DNA of 32,472 nucleotides from an uncultured Acetobacteraceae bacterium (GCA_903918195.1 CAIXDS010000041.1:1-32472); one strand, 5' to 3'. Positions 16,576 through 24,919 are shown, counted from the stretch's first letter. Program-made: numbers and translations. The notes: generated by a model not told the origin, from the letters alone.

Positions 16576-17757
16576 ATGGAAAATGTCTGGCTCGCGTCGG
16601 CGCTCTGGATCGGTCTGGCGCTGGTCGCCTCGGTCGTTTCGATCTGGGTGGCCATTTCCGTCGCCCTGATCGAGATCGTCGTGGGGGCCGTGGCCGGCAA
16701 CACCATCGGCCTGCCGCTGGCACCCTGGGTGAACTTCCTGGCCGGGTTCGGCGCCATCCTGTTGACCTTCCTGGCAGGGGCGGAGATCGACCCGCAGGTC
16801 GTGCGGCGCAATCTGTGGTCGAGCCTCGGCATCGGCATCATCGGTTTTCTGGCGCCGTATCTCGGCGTGTTCTGCTTCGCCCGCTACGTGGTGGGCTGGC
16901 CGTGGGACCAGGCGCAGATCGCCGGCATCTCGCTGTCCACCACCTCGGTGGCGGTGGTCTATGCCGTCATGATCGAAACCGGCTTCAACCGGACCGAACT
17001 CGGCAAGATCATCCTGGCGGCCTGTTTCGTGAACGATTTGGGCACGGTGCTGGCGCTGGGACTGGTGTTCGCCAAATACGACATCAAACTGGCCGCGTTC
17101 GTCGTCATTACCGTGATCTCGCTGTTTTTGCTGGCGAAGTTCGCGCCGCGGGTGCTGGCACTGCTGGGCGAGCGGATGAGCGAGCCGCAGACCAAGTTCC
17201 TCACCCTGGTGCTGCTGTTGCTTGGCGGCCTGGCGAGTGTCGCCGGCAGCGAGGCGGTGTTGCCGGCCTATCTGGTCGGCATGGTGCTGGCGCCGACCTT
17301 CCTGCGCGACCAGGAACTACCCAAGCGAATGCGCGTGGTCGCCTTCACGCTGCTGACGCCGTTCTACTTCCTCAAGGCTGGCTCGCTGGTGGAGGCCAAG
17401 GCCGTGATCGCGGCGGGCGGGCTGATCCTGGCCTTCCTGGCGATCAAGATGGTGACCAAGTTCGTCGGTATCCTGCCGCTCACGCGCCTGTTCAGCTTCG
17501 TGCCGCGCGAGGGCATGTACACCACGCTGCTGATGTCCACCGGTCTGACCTTCGGATCGATTTCCGCCCTGTTCGGCCTGACCAACCACATCATCGACCA
17601 GCAGCAGTACACCATCCTGGTGACCGCGGTGATCGGCAGCGCCGTGGTGCCGACGCTGATCGCCCTGCGCTGGTTCCAGCCGGAGTTCCCGGTCGAGCCG
17701 GCCCCGGTGCAGGACTGCGTGACCAGCATGGAAGCTGAGCCCGTGCGCAGCGCCTAG
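16576..17757 (+). CDS. CPA2-family cation:proton antiporter, likely fluoride-responsive
   Basis: A 393-residue membrane protein of about 12 hydrophobic segments, the usual size of the Na+/H+ exchanger domain without any C-terminal TrkA module. The transport-site pair is Asn153-Asp154 in AACFVNDLGTVLALG, the ND form expected of electroneutral-type exchangers, and LAGAEID marks an early helix of Kef-like proteins. The ATG at 16576 follows GGAGGAGG by about six bases. The upstream fluoride riboswitch suggests expression rises with fluoride, so the protein may export fluoride or acid, or restore ion balance during fluoride stress. Which ion it moves cannot be told from sequence. Confidence 0.9.
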   Translation: MENVWLASALWIGLALVASVVSIWVAISVALIEIVVGAVAGNTIGLPLAPWVNFLAGFGAILLTFLAGAEIDPQVVRRNLWSSLGIGIIGFLAPYLGVFCFARYVVGWPWDQAQIAGISLSTTSVAVVYAVMIETGFNRTELGKIILAACFVNDLGTVLALGLVFAKYDIKLAAFVVITVISLFLLAKFAPRVLALLGERMSEPQTKFLTLVLLLLGGLASVAGSEAVLPAYLVGMVLAPTFLRDQELPKRMRVVAFTLLTPFYFLKAGSLVEAKAVIAAGGLILAFLAIKMVTKFVGILPLTRLFSFVPREGMYTTLLMSTGLTFGSISALFGLTNHIIDQQQYTILVTAVIGSAVVPTLIALRWFQPEFPVEPAPVQDCVTSMEAEPVRSA

Positions 17758-17862
17758 CGCGCCTTCATCCAGACCGTGAATGCGAGGCTGTTCAAGCAGA
17801 CCCACCCCGGCTACGCCCCCCCCGACGCACCGAATTTGACGAACCTGCCAAGAGAGGCTGAC

Positions 17863-18288
17863 ATGACACTCACCCGCCGTCTGGTGATCGCCACCGCACC
17901 CGCCCTGCTCGCGCTGCCCGCGCGCGCCCAGACCGCAGCCCCGAAGGAATTGCAAGTGATCGACCGCAAGATCGGCTTCGGCGAAATCGCCGCCAGCGGC
18001 AGGACGGTCATCGTCCATTACACCGGCTGGCTGTACGACGCCGCCGCGCCTGGCAACAAGGGCACCAAATTCGACAGCTCGCACGACCGCGGCCAGCCTT
18101 TGACCTTTCAGCTCGGCGCCGGGCGGGTGATCCAGGGCTGGGAGGAGGGGGTCGCCGGCATGAAGGTCGGCGGGCAGCGCACGCTGATCATCCCGCCGGA
18201 ACTCGGCTACGGCGCCCGCGGCGCCGGCGGGGTCATTCCGCCGAATGCGACGCTTGTTTTCGATGTTGAACTGGTTGGGGTGCGCTAG
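17863..18288 (+). CDS. Secreted FKBP-type peptidyl-prolyl isomerase
   Basis: A 141-residue protein with a signal peptide (Arg-Arg, hydrophobic core, ending LPARAQ) and one FKBP domain: [32 protein letters not shown] as the flap, [16 protein letters not shown], and [28 protein letters not shown]. All main aromatic pocket residues (Tyr, Asp, Phe, Trp, Tyr) appear present, so it should be active. It acts in the periplasm as a folding helper. AGAGAGGCTGAC precedes the ATG at 17863. Its TAG stop is supplied by the CTAG end of the adjoining palindromic repeat. Confidence 0.95.
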   Translation: MTLTRRLVIATAPALLALPARAQTAAPKELQVIDRKIGFGEIAASGRTVIVHYTGWLYDAAAPGNKGTKFDSSHDRGQPLTFQLGAGRVIQGWEEGVAGMKVGGQRTLIIPPELGYGARGAGGVIPPNATLVFDVELVGVR

Positions 18289-18337
18289 TGTTCCGATCGC
18301 GACAGATGCGTCCGCCCCGTCGCGTGAATCGGAACAC
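18285..18337. repeat. CTAG-starting palindromic element A
   Basis: GTGTTCCGAT (18288-18297) pairs with ATCGGAACAC (18328-18337), and CGCGAC (18298-18303) with GTCGCG (18319-18324), with a bulged TGA between. It begins with CTAG, which includes the FKBP stop codon. As a transcript it would fold into a strong hairpin and could end the FKBP mRNA. It shares the CTAGTGTT(C/G)CG start with element B just downstream. Confidence 0.7.
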
Positions 18338-18348
18338 AAAACCAAGAG

Positions 18349-18395
18349 CTAGTGTTGCGGCCCGACGGCACTATCCGTCGGAGTCGCAACACTAG
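18349..18395. repeat. CTAG-bounded palindromic element B
   Basis: A 47-base inverted repeat: CTAGTGTTGCG at the left pairs exactly with CGCAACACTAG at the right, and inside it CCGACGG pairs with CCGTCGG around a CACTAT loop. It closely resembles the start of element A, so the two look like tandem members of one small repeat family (REP- or MITE-like). No transposase is nearby. Confidence 0.75.
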
Positions 18396-18405
18396 AGAAG
18401 TAAGT

Positions 18406-18475
18406 CAAGGCCAGGGGCTCTGCCCCTGGACCCCGCTAAAGGCGGAGCCTTTAGAATCCATTCCTTTTCTTTTCG
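18406..18475. repeat. Two-hairpin dispersed intergenic repeat, copy 1
   Basis: The unit has a first hairpin at 18411-18429 (CCAGGGGC-TCT-GCCCCTGG), a GACCCCG linker, a second hairpin at 18436-18454 (CTAAAGGC-GGA-GCCTTTAG) and an AT-rich tail ending AATCCATTCCTTTTC. A related unit closes the window at 32374-32430. From memory such units are numerous between genes in Acetobacteraceae. It lies between the convergent FKBP and duplicated membrane-protein genes and may act as terminator. Confidence 0.75.
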
Positions 18476-18476
18476 G

Positions 18477-19190
18477 TCAGGATTTCGGCGCGGCTTCCAG
18501 GAGCGGTGCAGCCTCTGGCAGGCGCGCGATGACCGGCGCGGACGGGGACATTACGGGCGGCGCCGGTGCTGCCTGAGGTGGGGGTGCTGCCTGGGGCGGC
18601 GCGGCCGCATCGAAATCATAATAATCCCATGCTATGTTGTTCGCATAGAAAACCCCCGCAGCCAATAAACTGGCCGCCGAACCGGCCACCAGCGTGGTCG
18701 CCGCCGAACCGGTATAGGCGTAAAGCGCTGCCATCTTGATGGCCTTGATCCAAATGGTTGACGCTCTGTAGGTAAGGTATTTTTTGGTGGTTTTCCAAAA
18801 CTCATCATTCACGTCGAGAGACTGACTGTTCTCCTGTTTCACCGGTGGCGGCACGTTGCTCGTCCAGAGATAGTCATTCGCCGTGTAGACCGCCAGTGAG
18901 GCCGCCAGACCGAACGCCTCCAGCGCCGCGCCGGCAGCCACGCCGCCGGCGGCGACGGAATAAATGGTGAGGCCAACGGTGGTGGTGGTGACCTTATAGG
19001 TGATCGCCTTCAAAACCGAGTGCGACACCGAACCGGAACTCGCCTGGGCCGCGTCCGGCGAAGCGGTCGCGGCTGATGCGGCGCCCGGCGGCTGCCCAGG
19101 GGGCGGCATCGTCTGCGCGGCGGCGGGACTCAGGAAGAGCCACATTGCCATGAACGCTGCGAACATTGCCGGCGGCATGCGTGTTTTCAC
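18477..19190 (-). CDS. Membrane protein with two DUF2061-like repeats
   Basis: A 237-residue protein. A signal-like N-terminus ending SPAAAQ is followed by a Pro/Ala linker. Two similar membrane units come next: residues 58-110 (KAITYKV... ending in YTANDYLW) and 135-191 (KKYLTYRAS... ending in FYANNIAWDY). Each has a Lys-x-(I/L)TY start, two hydrophobic stretches and an Asn/Trp-rich end, the pattern of DUF2061. The C-terminus is a Pro/Ala tail. The GTG at 19190 gives a charged signal peptide (MKTR); the ATG at 19178 has a better-placed GAGGTG but no positive charge. Function is unknown. The upstream gap 19191-19390 shows only possible promoter sequence. Confidence 0.65.
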   Translation of the reverse strand: MKTRMPPAMFAAFMAMWLFLSPAAAQTMPPPGQPPGAASAATASPDAAQASSGSVSHSVLKAITYKVTTTTVGLTIYSVAAGGVAAGAALEAFGLAASLAVYTANDYLWTSNVPPPVKQENSQSLDVNDEFWKTTKKYLTYRASTIWIKAIKMAALYAYTGSAATTLVAGSAASLLAAGVFYANNIAWDYYDFDAAAPPQAAPPPQAAPAPPVMSPSAPVIARLPEAAPLLEAAPKS

Positions 19191-19390
19191 CTCGAGGTGA
19201 TGACGCGGGAAGCTGAGCCCGTGATCGGATCGCCACCGGCGAAGCCAGCCCGCTTAATAGGAAGCCTACGGTCGGATGATCCTTCGCCGGTGTGTTGTTT
19301 TCGGGAATGCGCCTCCTCTTATTGCATGATTGTAAATGGCCATGCCAGATTGTAACGCTCGGCGCCCACCTTGCGCCGGCCACATGACAT

Positions 19391-20977
19391 TCAGTGGGCG
19401 ATCATCGGGAACGTGGCGGCGATCGCCCAGGCGAGCGACAGCGCATTAGCCAGGGCGGCGGGCAACGGCGTGCGGGTGGCGCGCCAGGACCAGGTGCTGA
19501 ACAGGCCATACACGGTGAAAAAAACCATGATCACCGGCAGGATGATGATGAGGAAGAACAGCCGGTGCAGGTTCAGCGCAATCGCCAGCGCCAGCGACAG
19601 CAGCAGACATAATTTTGTCACCACATAGGCGCCGCGCGGCGCGGCGGCGCCACGGGTCAGCCACTCGTCGGCGATGAACCAGGGCAGCGTGCCGGCCAGC
19701 ACCAGCGGCAGCATCAGCAGCCGCTCGCCGGTGGGCATGAACGAGGTGAAATAGGCGTCGATCGGCAGCCCGATGCCGAGCACGCCCCAGCCGGCGATGG
19801 CGCAGGCCGCGGCCAGCACCGCGCGCGACGGACGCAGCCCGGCCAGCGGCACCCGCAGCCACGCCAGCATCGCCAGCATCAGCAGCCCATACACGCCCAG
19901 ATGCAGCGCCAGATAGTCGCCCAACAGGAGAGGCAGCAGGTCGGGCGGCAACGGGCGCAGCAACAGCGGCGTGACGATCGCCGGCAGCCCGGCCACCAGC
20001 CACAGGCGGCGCCAGGGCAGGCCGGCGCCCGCCGGCGGCGCGGCCAGCACCGGCAGCATGCCGGCGAGCGGCCAGCCGAGCGCCACCAGCGCGGAAAACA
20101 GCAGGGCGAGCCAGGGGCCGCGCGACGGCACCGGCCCGCCGGCTGGCCGGTCACCCGCCTGCTGGCCAAAAATCCCGTCCAGCCAGTCGCGCGCGGCGGT
20201 CAGGCTGTCGGCGCTGTAGAGCACGCCGACATGCTCGGCGCCGGGGGCAATCACCAGCCGGCGGGCGGTGCCGGCCTGCCGGTCGCCGTAGGTGATGCCC
20301 GGCTCCACCGCGCCGTCGGAGGCCATGGCCACGAGTCGCTCGCCTTCGCGGTGCAGGAAGGCCGGCTCCAGCGCGCCGACAATGACCAGCAGGTCGCGCG
20401 GCAGGCCGGGGTCGGCGCCGCGCACGAAGGCCGAGACGGCGATTGTGGCGTCGATGTCCGGATGGGTTCGTCCGTACTGCACCACCGTGTCGGAGGCCAT
20501 GGAATGGCCGAGCAAAGCGAGCCGGCCGTCGCCGTCGGGGCGGGCACGGGCATAGGCGACCACCTGGTCGATCGCGTCCAGCAGGCAGGCGGCGGCGGCC
20601 TTGTCGTCGGAGATGCCACCGTTCAGGCGGGTCGGGTTGCGGCCATGGCCAGGGAAATCAAAGGTCACCGCGATATAGCCGGCATGGGCGAGGGTGAGGG
20701 CAAACGGCTGCATGAGCTGGCGCGAGCCGGCGAAGCCGTGCGCAATCACAACCACTGGCGCGCGGCCGGCAGCGGCGGGCCGGAACACGGTGAGCGGGAT
20801 GGGCCCGGCGTGGTCGGCCTGGATGGACAGGCCGTCAGTGGCGGCCTGCAGGTTCCACAGCGCGATCGCGGCCCCGAGCACAGCGGCGACGGCGACGATC
20901 AGGCGCCACACGGTCCGGCTGCGCGGGCCGGATGCCACGAATTGGTCCTCAGGGATGGTTGCAACTGCGTCCGGCAT
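19391..20977 (-). CDS. Alpha/beta hydrolase fused to a C-terminal membrane domain
   Basis: A 528-residue protein. After one N-terminal membrane helix (about 23-42) comes an alpha/beta hydrolase of the dienelactone-hydrolase/esterase type. It shows His80-Gly81 of the oxyanion loop (VIAHGFAG), DFPGHGRNP, nucleophile Ser159 in GHSMAS, an acidic residue in GALEP near 204, and His249 in APGAEHVGVL. From about 285 onward there are seven or more hydrophobic helices, not usual for this family. The active domain should face the periplasm or the cytosol next to the membrane; substrate is unknown. The start has AAGGA eleven bases upstream. It is divergent from the lipocalin gene, with only 17 bases between start codons. 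Confidence 0.85.
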   Translation of the reverse strand: MPDAVATIPEDQFVASGPRSRTVWRLIVAVAAVLGAAIALWNLQAATDGLSIQADHAGPIPLTVFRPAAAGRAPVVVIAHGFAGSRQLMQPFALTLAHAGYIAVTFDFPGHGRNPTRLNGGISDDKAAAACLLDAIDQVVAYARARPDGDGRLALLGHSMASDTVVQYGRTHPDIDATIAVSAFVRGADPGLPRDLLVIVGALEPAFLHREGERLVAMASDGAVEPGITYGDRQAGTARRLVIAPGAEHVGVLYSADSLTAARDWLDGIFGQQAGDRPAGGPVPSRGPWLALLFSALVALGWPLAGMLPVLAAPPAGAGLPWRRLWLVAGLPAIVTPLLLRPLPPDLLPLLLGDYLALHLGVYGLLMLAMLAWLRVPLAGLRPSRAVLAAACAIAGWGVLGIGLPIDAYFTSFMPTGERLLMLPLVLAGTLPWFIADEWLTRGAAAPRGAYVVTKLCLLLSLALAIALNLHRLFFLIIILPVIMVFFTVYGLFSTWSWRATRTPLPAALANALSLAWAIAATFPMIAH

Positions 20978-20994
20978 ACCCAGATCGTTCCTTC

Positions 20995-21528
20995 ATGATC
21001 GCAGACATGCTCCTTGCCGTACGCAACGCTTTCCGGCGCGGCAAAATCACCGACTTCCCGCCCGCGACCGTGGCGAAAGTCGATCTCGACCGTTACCTGG
21101 GCACCTGGTTCGAAGTGGCAAGGCTGCCGAATCCGGAGGAGGACGGCTTCGGGCGGCGCAGCGTCGATGTCACCGCCACCTATGCGCGCCGGCGCAACGG
21201 CAGCGTGGATGTACTGAACGTGGCCCGCGACGCCAATGCCGGGATGCGGACCAATTCGGTGCACGGCTGGGCAAGGCCAGTGGATGCCAGCGGGGCGAAG
21301 CTGGTGGTGACGTTCTTCCGCTTGTTCAATGGCGACTACTGGGTGCTGGGGCTTGACCCCGATTATCGCTGGGCGCTGGTGGGCACGCCGCGCCGGCGCC
21401 GGCTGTGGCTGTTGTCGCGCACGCCCCGCCTGGACCCGGCCGATTACGACCGTGCGCTGAGTATCGCCGCCGAGCAAGGCTACGACCCGTCGCGCATCGT
21501 CAAGACCCCGCAATCGGCAGCAGCCTGA
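20995..21528 (+). CDS. blc: Lipocalin of the Blc type
   Basis: A 177-residue lipocalin. The GTWFEVARLPN motif (Gly36-Thr-Trp38) is the family hallmark. YARRRNGSVDVLNVARD and NGDYWVLGLDPDYRWALVGTPRRRRLWLLSRTP continue the bacterial Blc pattern of strands. Unlike E. coli Blc it has no lipobox or signal peptide at the chosen start, so it may be cytosolic or the start may be misplaced. No Shine-Dalgarno is seen before 20995, nor before the alternative ATG at 21007. Blc-type lipocalins bind fatty acids or lysophospholipids in membrane upkeep. Confidence 0.9.
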   Translation: MIADMLLAVRNAFRRGKITDFPPATVAKVDLDRYLGTWFEVARLPNPEEDGFGRRSVDVTATYARRRNGSVDVLNVARDANAGMRTNSVHGWARPVDASGAKLVVTFFRLFNGDYWVLGLDPDYRWALVGTPRRRRLWLLSRTPRLDPADYDRALSIAAEQGYDPSRIVKTPQSAAA

Positions 21529-21558
21529 AGGGGCCGGGGCAGCGTCCCGGCCAGACCT

Positions 21559-21583
21559 GTTCCGCCGGTCAGACCGGCGGAAC
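21559..21583. terminator. Perfect palindrome behind the lipocalin gene
   Basis: GTTCCGCCGGTC and GACCGGCGGAAC form a perfect 12-bp inverted repeat around a single A. It stands 30 bases past the lipocalin stop. No T tract follows, so it may be a GC-rich hairpin terminator, an RNA-stability element or a binding site for a dimeric protein. Confidence 0.5.
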
Positions 21584-21630
21584 GCGCGATTGTAGGCCGC
21601 CTGTTCAGGGATCACATTTGTAACATAAAT

Positions 21631-22359
21631 ATGGCCGACCGGCGGGACAAGATGCGGCAAACCTATAGGCAACTGATCCAGCGGGTGCGTCGCACGCCGT
21701 ACGCAGCGCTTGATGCGGCTGACCCCAGTAAGCCCGCAGTGAAGGTCATCAGCTGGAATCTGCTGCGGCTGACCGGCGCCACGTTGGACGATGTGGCCCG
21801 CCTGATCCGTCGCCACCGGCCGGACATCCTGCTGATGCAGGAGGCAACGCACGCCATCGACGGGCTGCCCGAACACGTGGGCGGGCATTACTGGCGGACC
21901 CCCATGCCCGGGCGCATCCATGGGCTGGCGGTGTGGAGCCCGACTCTGTTGCCGCATCCTCCCAGGGTGCTGGCGCTGCAGTCGGGTTCGATGTTCGAAC
22001 GGGTATCCCAGATCGTCGAACTGGACGGCATCGGCATCGCCAACGTGCATCTGTCGCACGGACAGGTGCTGAACCGGCGGCAGTTGCGCCGGATCGCGCA
22101 CGCGCTGCCGCACCGGGCGGCGGTGCTGGGCGACTACAACCTGGTGGGGCCGGCGCTGCTGCCCGGCTTTCAGGACGTGGGACCGCGCCACTCGACCCAT
22201 GTGATGGGCGAGATCGTACCGCTGCGCATCGACCGCTGCCTGGTGCGCGACCTGACCAGCCTGCACAGCGCCGTGCTGCCGCGCCACCGCTCCGATCACC
22301 GGCCAATTTTGGTGACGCTGGCCGCACAGGCGACGCCGGTGCTGTTGCAGGCCGCTTAA
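21631..22359 (+). CDS. Endonuclease/exonuclease/phosphatase-family protein
   Basis: A 242-residue metal-dependent phosphohydrolase of the EEP fold. All core residues are visible: Asn43 in SWNLLR, Glu71 in LLMQEATH, His140 in NVHLSHG, Asp168 and Asn170 in LGDYNLVG, Asp201 in RIDRCLV, and Asp222-His223 in SDHRPILVTL. Members hydrolyse phosphodiesters in nucleic acids, lipids or inositides; which one applies here is unclear. The ATG at 21631 lacks a strong ribosome site and follows an AT-rich TAACATAAAT that might be a promoter -10. The next in-frame ATG is at 21652. Confidence 0.88.
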   Translation: MADRRDKMRQTYRQLIQRVRRTPYAALDAADPSKPAVKVISWNLLRLTGATLDDVARLIRRHRPDILLMQEATHAIDGLPEHVGGHYWRTPMPGRIHGLAVWSPTLLPHPPRVLALQSGSMFERVSQIVELDGIGIANVHLSHGQVLNRRQLRRIAHALPHRAAVLGDYNLVGPALLPGFQDVGPRHSTHVMGEIVPLRIDRCLVRDLTSLHSAVLPRHRSDHRPILVTLAAQATPVLLQAA

Positions 22360-22433
22360 GGGGCCGCGCTGGCCTTTATTTCACCGCGGCGTGATCCCAC
22401 CTAGGGTGGAGAATCACAGGCTCGGACGCGGTA

Positions 22434-24116
22434 ATGTCCAACGACGGGGGAGCCTTCCTGACCGGTGCGGCACCAAACGGTGGCGTGCCAGAGTCAGGCG
22501 CGCGGCTGCGCGAATCGATGGCACGGCTGCGGGTGGTGCTGGACAGCGCGCGGCTCGGTCTTTGGGAATGCGATGTCGGCAGCGCGTCCCTGCGGCTGGA
22601 CCGTCGCGCCGGCAAGGTGCTGGGCGGAGCCCCCGCGCGCCAATGGGTGAAGCTGACCGGCACGCATCTGCACAACCACACATGGGCCGCCTGGCTCACC
22701 CAGGTGCATCCGGACGACCGCGCCACGCTGGAGGCCTGCCTTGCCGCCGCCAGGGCTGGCCGGCGCTGCGAGGCCGAGTACCGCGTACGCTATCCGGACG
22801 GAAACTGGGTCTGGGTGGCGCAGCGCGGCGCCGTGGTGGCGGTCGATCCGGTCTCCCACCAGCCGCGCCGCATCGCCGGCATCGTTCAGGACATCACCGG
22901 CTATCGCGACGCTGAGGCGACGCTGGCCCGCGAACTGGCCGAGCGCGGCACGGCGCTGCGTGAGAGCGAGCGCCGCTTCGAGCGGCTGGTGCAGGGCGTC
23001 AAGGACATTGCCATTTTCATGCTCGACCCGCAGGGCCGGGTGATCAGCTGGAATGCAGGCGCCCAGCACATCAAGGGTTACCGGGCCGAGGAAATCATCG
23101 GCCGCCCCTATGCCTGCTTCTACACCGAGGAGGATCGCGCCGCAGGGGTGCCGGAACAGGCCCTGGCCATCGCCGCGCAGACGGGTCACTACGAGGCTGA
23201 GGGTTGGCGGCGGCGGCGCGACGGCAGCCGCTTCTGGGCCAGCGTCGGCATCGATGCGATCGCCGACGACGATGGCCGGCCGGCCGGCTTCGCCAAGATC
23301 ACCCGCGACATCACCGTCCGGCGCGAGCTGCAGCACCAGCTTCTGCAGGCGCAGAAAATGGAGGCGGTCGGCCAGCTCACCGGCGGCATCGCGCACGACT
23401 TCAACAACCTGCTGCAAGCCGTTGCGGGCAATCTGGAACTGGCCCGCGGCGCCGTGGCGAAGGACGAGATGGGGCGCGCCGACCGGCTGATCGCCGCCGC
23501 GCTGCGCGCAATCGGCCGCGGCGCGCACATGACCGCGCAATTGCTGGCCTTCTCGCGCCGGCAGGTGCTGCATGCCGAGCGCAGCCGGGTAAGCGACATC
23601 GCCGACGACATGGCAGATTTGCTGCGCCGCGCCGGCGGCAATGCCGTGCAGGTTGTCATCAGTGCTGAACCGGAGCTGTGGAGCTGCCGGATCGACCCCG
23701 GGCAGTTCCAGTCGGCGCTGCTGAACCTGGTGCTGAACGCGCGCGATGCCATGCCGCAGGGCGGCACGGTGACGATTGCGATGACCAATATCCATCTCGA
23801 CGCCGCCGCGGCGGCCCCGCTCGAGCTGGCGGTTGGCGAGTATGTGCGGGTCGCGGTGACCGATACCGGCATCGGCATGTCGCCCGAGGTTCTCGCCCAT
23901 GCGTTCGAGCCATTCTTCACCACCAAGGATGTCGGCAAGGGCTCGGGGCTGGGGTTGCCGCAGGTGTTCGGCTTCACCAAGCAGTCCGGCGGATCGCTGT
24001 CGGTGCACAGCGTTCCGGGTCAGGGCACGACGCTGGCGCTGTTGTTCCCGCGCGACGCCGACCCGGAGCCCAGCGGGGCGGACCAGGCTGGCGCCCGTCG
24101 CCGCGGCGAGGGATAA
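22434..24116 (+). CDS. PAS-domain sensor histidine kinase
   Basis: A 560-residue soluble kinase with no membrane helices. It has a first PAS at about 35-155 (VHPDDRA, YRVRYPDGNWVWV, GIVQDIT) and a second at about 183-300 (ISWNAGAQHIKGY, GFAKITRDIT). The dimerisation/phosphoacceptor domain has His321 in GIAHDFNNLLQAV. The ATPase has Asn435 in LVLNARDAMPQGG, Asp477 in DTGIGM, an FEPFFTTKDVGKG box and GSGLGL. Many kinases of this subclass end in a receiver domain; this one stops soon after the ATPase, and no regulator gene is nearby, so the partner is encoded elsewhere. otsB starts six bases later. Confidence 0.93.
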   Translation: MSNDGGAFLTGAAPNGGVPESGARLRESMARLRVVLDSARLGLWECDVGSASLRLDRRAGKVLGGAPARQWVKLTGTHLHNHTWAAWLTQVHPDDRATLEACLAAARAGRRCEAEYRVRYPDGNWVWVAQRGAVVAVDPVSHQPRRIAGIVQDITGYRDAEATLARELAERGTALRESERRFERLVQGVKDIAIFMLDPQGRVISWNAGAQHIKGYRAEEIIGRPYACFYTEEDRAAGVPEQALAIAAQTGHYEAEGWRRRRDGSRFWASVGIDAIADDDGRPAGFAKITRDITVRRELQHQLLQAQKMEAVGQLTGGIAHDFNNLLQAVAGNLELARGAVAKDEMGRADRLIAAALRAIGRGAHMTAQLLAFSRRQVLHAERSRVSDIADDMADLLRRAGGNAVQVVISAEPELWSCRIDPGQFQSALLNLVLNARDAMPQGGTVTIAMTNIHLDAAAAAPLELAVGEYVRVAVTDTGIGMSPEVLAHAFEPFFTTKDVGKGSGLGLPQVFGFTKQSGGSLSVHSVPGQGTTLALLFPRDADPEPSGADQAGARRRGEG

Positions 24117-24122
24117 ACGATC

Positions 24123-24845
24123 ATGATCGCTGCCGCCGCATCCCCTGAGCTGCCGGCGCGGGCCGCCCTGCTGCTCGATCTCGACGGCACCCTGCTCGAC
24201 ATCGCGCCGACGCCCGCCGCGGTGGTGGTGCCGGCCGGGTTGCTGCCGGTCCTGCGCAGGTTGCGGGCCGCGCTGGATGACGCGGTGGCGGTGGTGAGCG
24301 GCCGGCCGGTCGAGCAGATCGAGGCCTTGCTGGACGGCGTACCCTATGCGGTGGCGGGCGAACATGGCGGCGCCATCCGCCCTGCGCCCGGTGCCGCGCT
24401 GGAGCGGCCGGACCTGCCCGCGCTGCCGGCCGGCTGGCTGGAGCGGGCCGAGCGGGAGGCCGCGCGTTACCAGGGCGTGCTGCTGGAGCGCAAGGCGCAC
24501 GGTTTTGTCCTGCACTACCGGCTGGAGCCGGATGCCGGTCCGGCGCTGCAGCAGGCCCTGCTGGCGATGCTGGATGGCGATGAGGCGGACTCGTTCACCC
24601 TGACGCCGGCCCTGATGGCGTGGGAGGTGAGGCCGCGCGGTGCCGACAAGGGCAGGGCGGTGCACCGCCTGATGGCGCACCCACCCTTTGCCGGTCGGGT
24701 GCCCGTGTATGTCGGCGACGACGTGACCGACGAGGACGGCATGCACGCCGCGCGGCAATTGGGCGGCATCGGCCTGCGGGTGCAGGACAGTTTCGGCGAT
24801 GCGGCCGGCGTGCGCGCCTGGCTGGCGGCCCTCGCCGGCAGTTGA
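24123..24845 (+). CDS. otsB: Trehalose-6-phosphate phosphatase
   Basis: A 240-residue HAD-family phosphatase that releases trehalose, an osmoprotectant. The nucleophile motif is DLDGTL with Asp19 and Asp21; VVSGRP is motif II; the magnesium aspartates are Asp199-Asp200 in YVGDDVTDED. GEHGG, ERKAHGFVLHYR and ALMAWEVRP(R)GADKGRA are family signatures. Length is normal. No otsA (trehalose-6-phosphate synthase) is beside it, so the substrate is made elsewhere or otsA lies outside. It sits just behind the histidine kinase, perhaps on the same transcript. Confidence 0.94.
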   Translation: MIAAAASPELPARAALLLDLDGTLLDIAPTPAAVVVPAGLLPVLRRLRAALDDAVAVVSGRPVEQIEALLDGVPYAVAGEHGGAIRPAPGAALERPDLPALPAGWLERAEREAARYQGVLLERKAHGFVLHYRLEPDAGPALQQALLAMLDGDEADSFTLTPALMAWEVRPRGADKGRAVHRLMAHPPFAGRVPVYVGDDVTDEDGMHAARQLGGIGLRVQDSFGDAAGVRAWLAALAGS

Positions 24846-24890
24846 CCATCACGGCCCTGTTATTCCCCTTCCGTTCCGGGCAATATTTTC

Positions 24891-24919
24891 TTGACAGCCC
24901 GATGAATGCGGTCGCAGAG
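24891..24919 (+). promoter_or_regulatory. Possible promoter of the structured RNA
   Basis: A perfect TTGACA at 24891-24896 is followed after 17 bases by GCAGAG, a poor -10. Alphaproteobacterial promoters tolerate weak -10 elements. It lies 46 bases after otsB and would start RNA near 24925. Confidence 0.4.
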
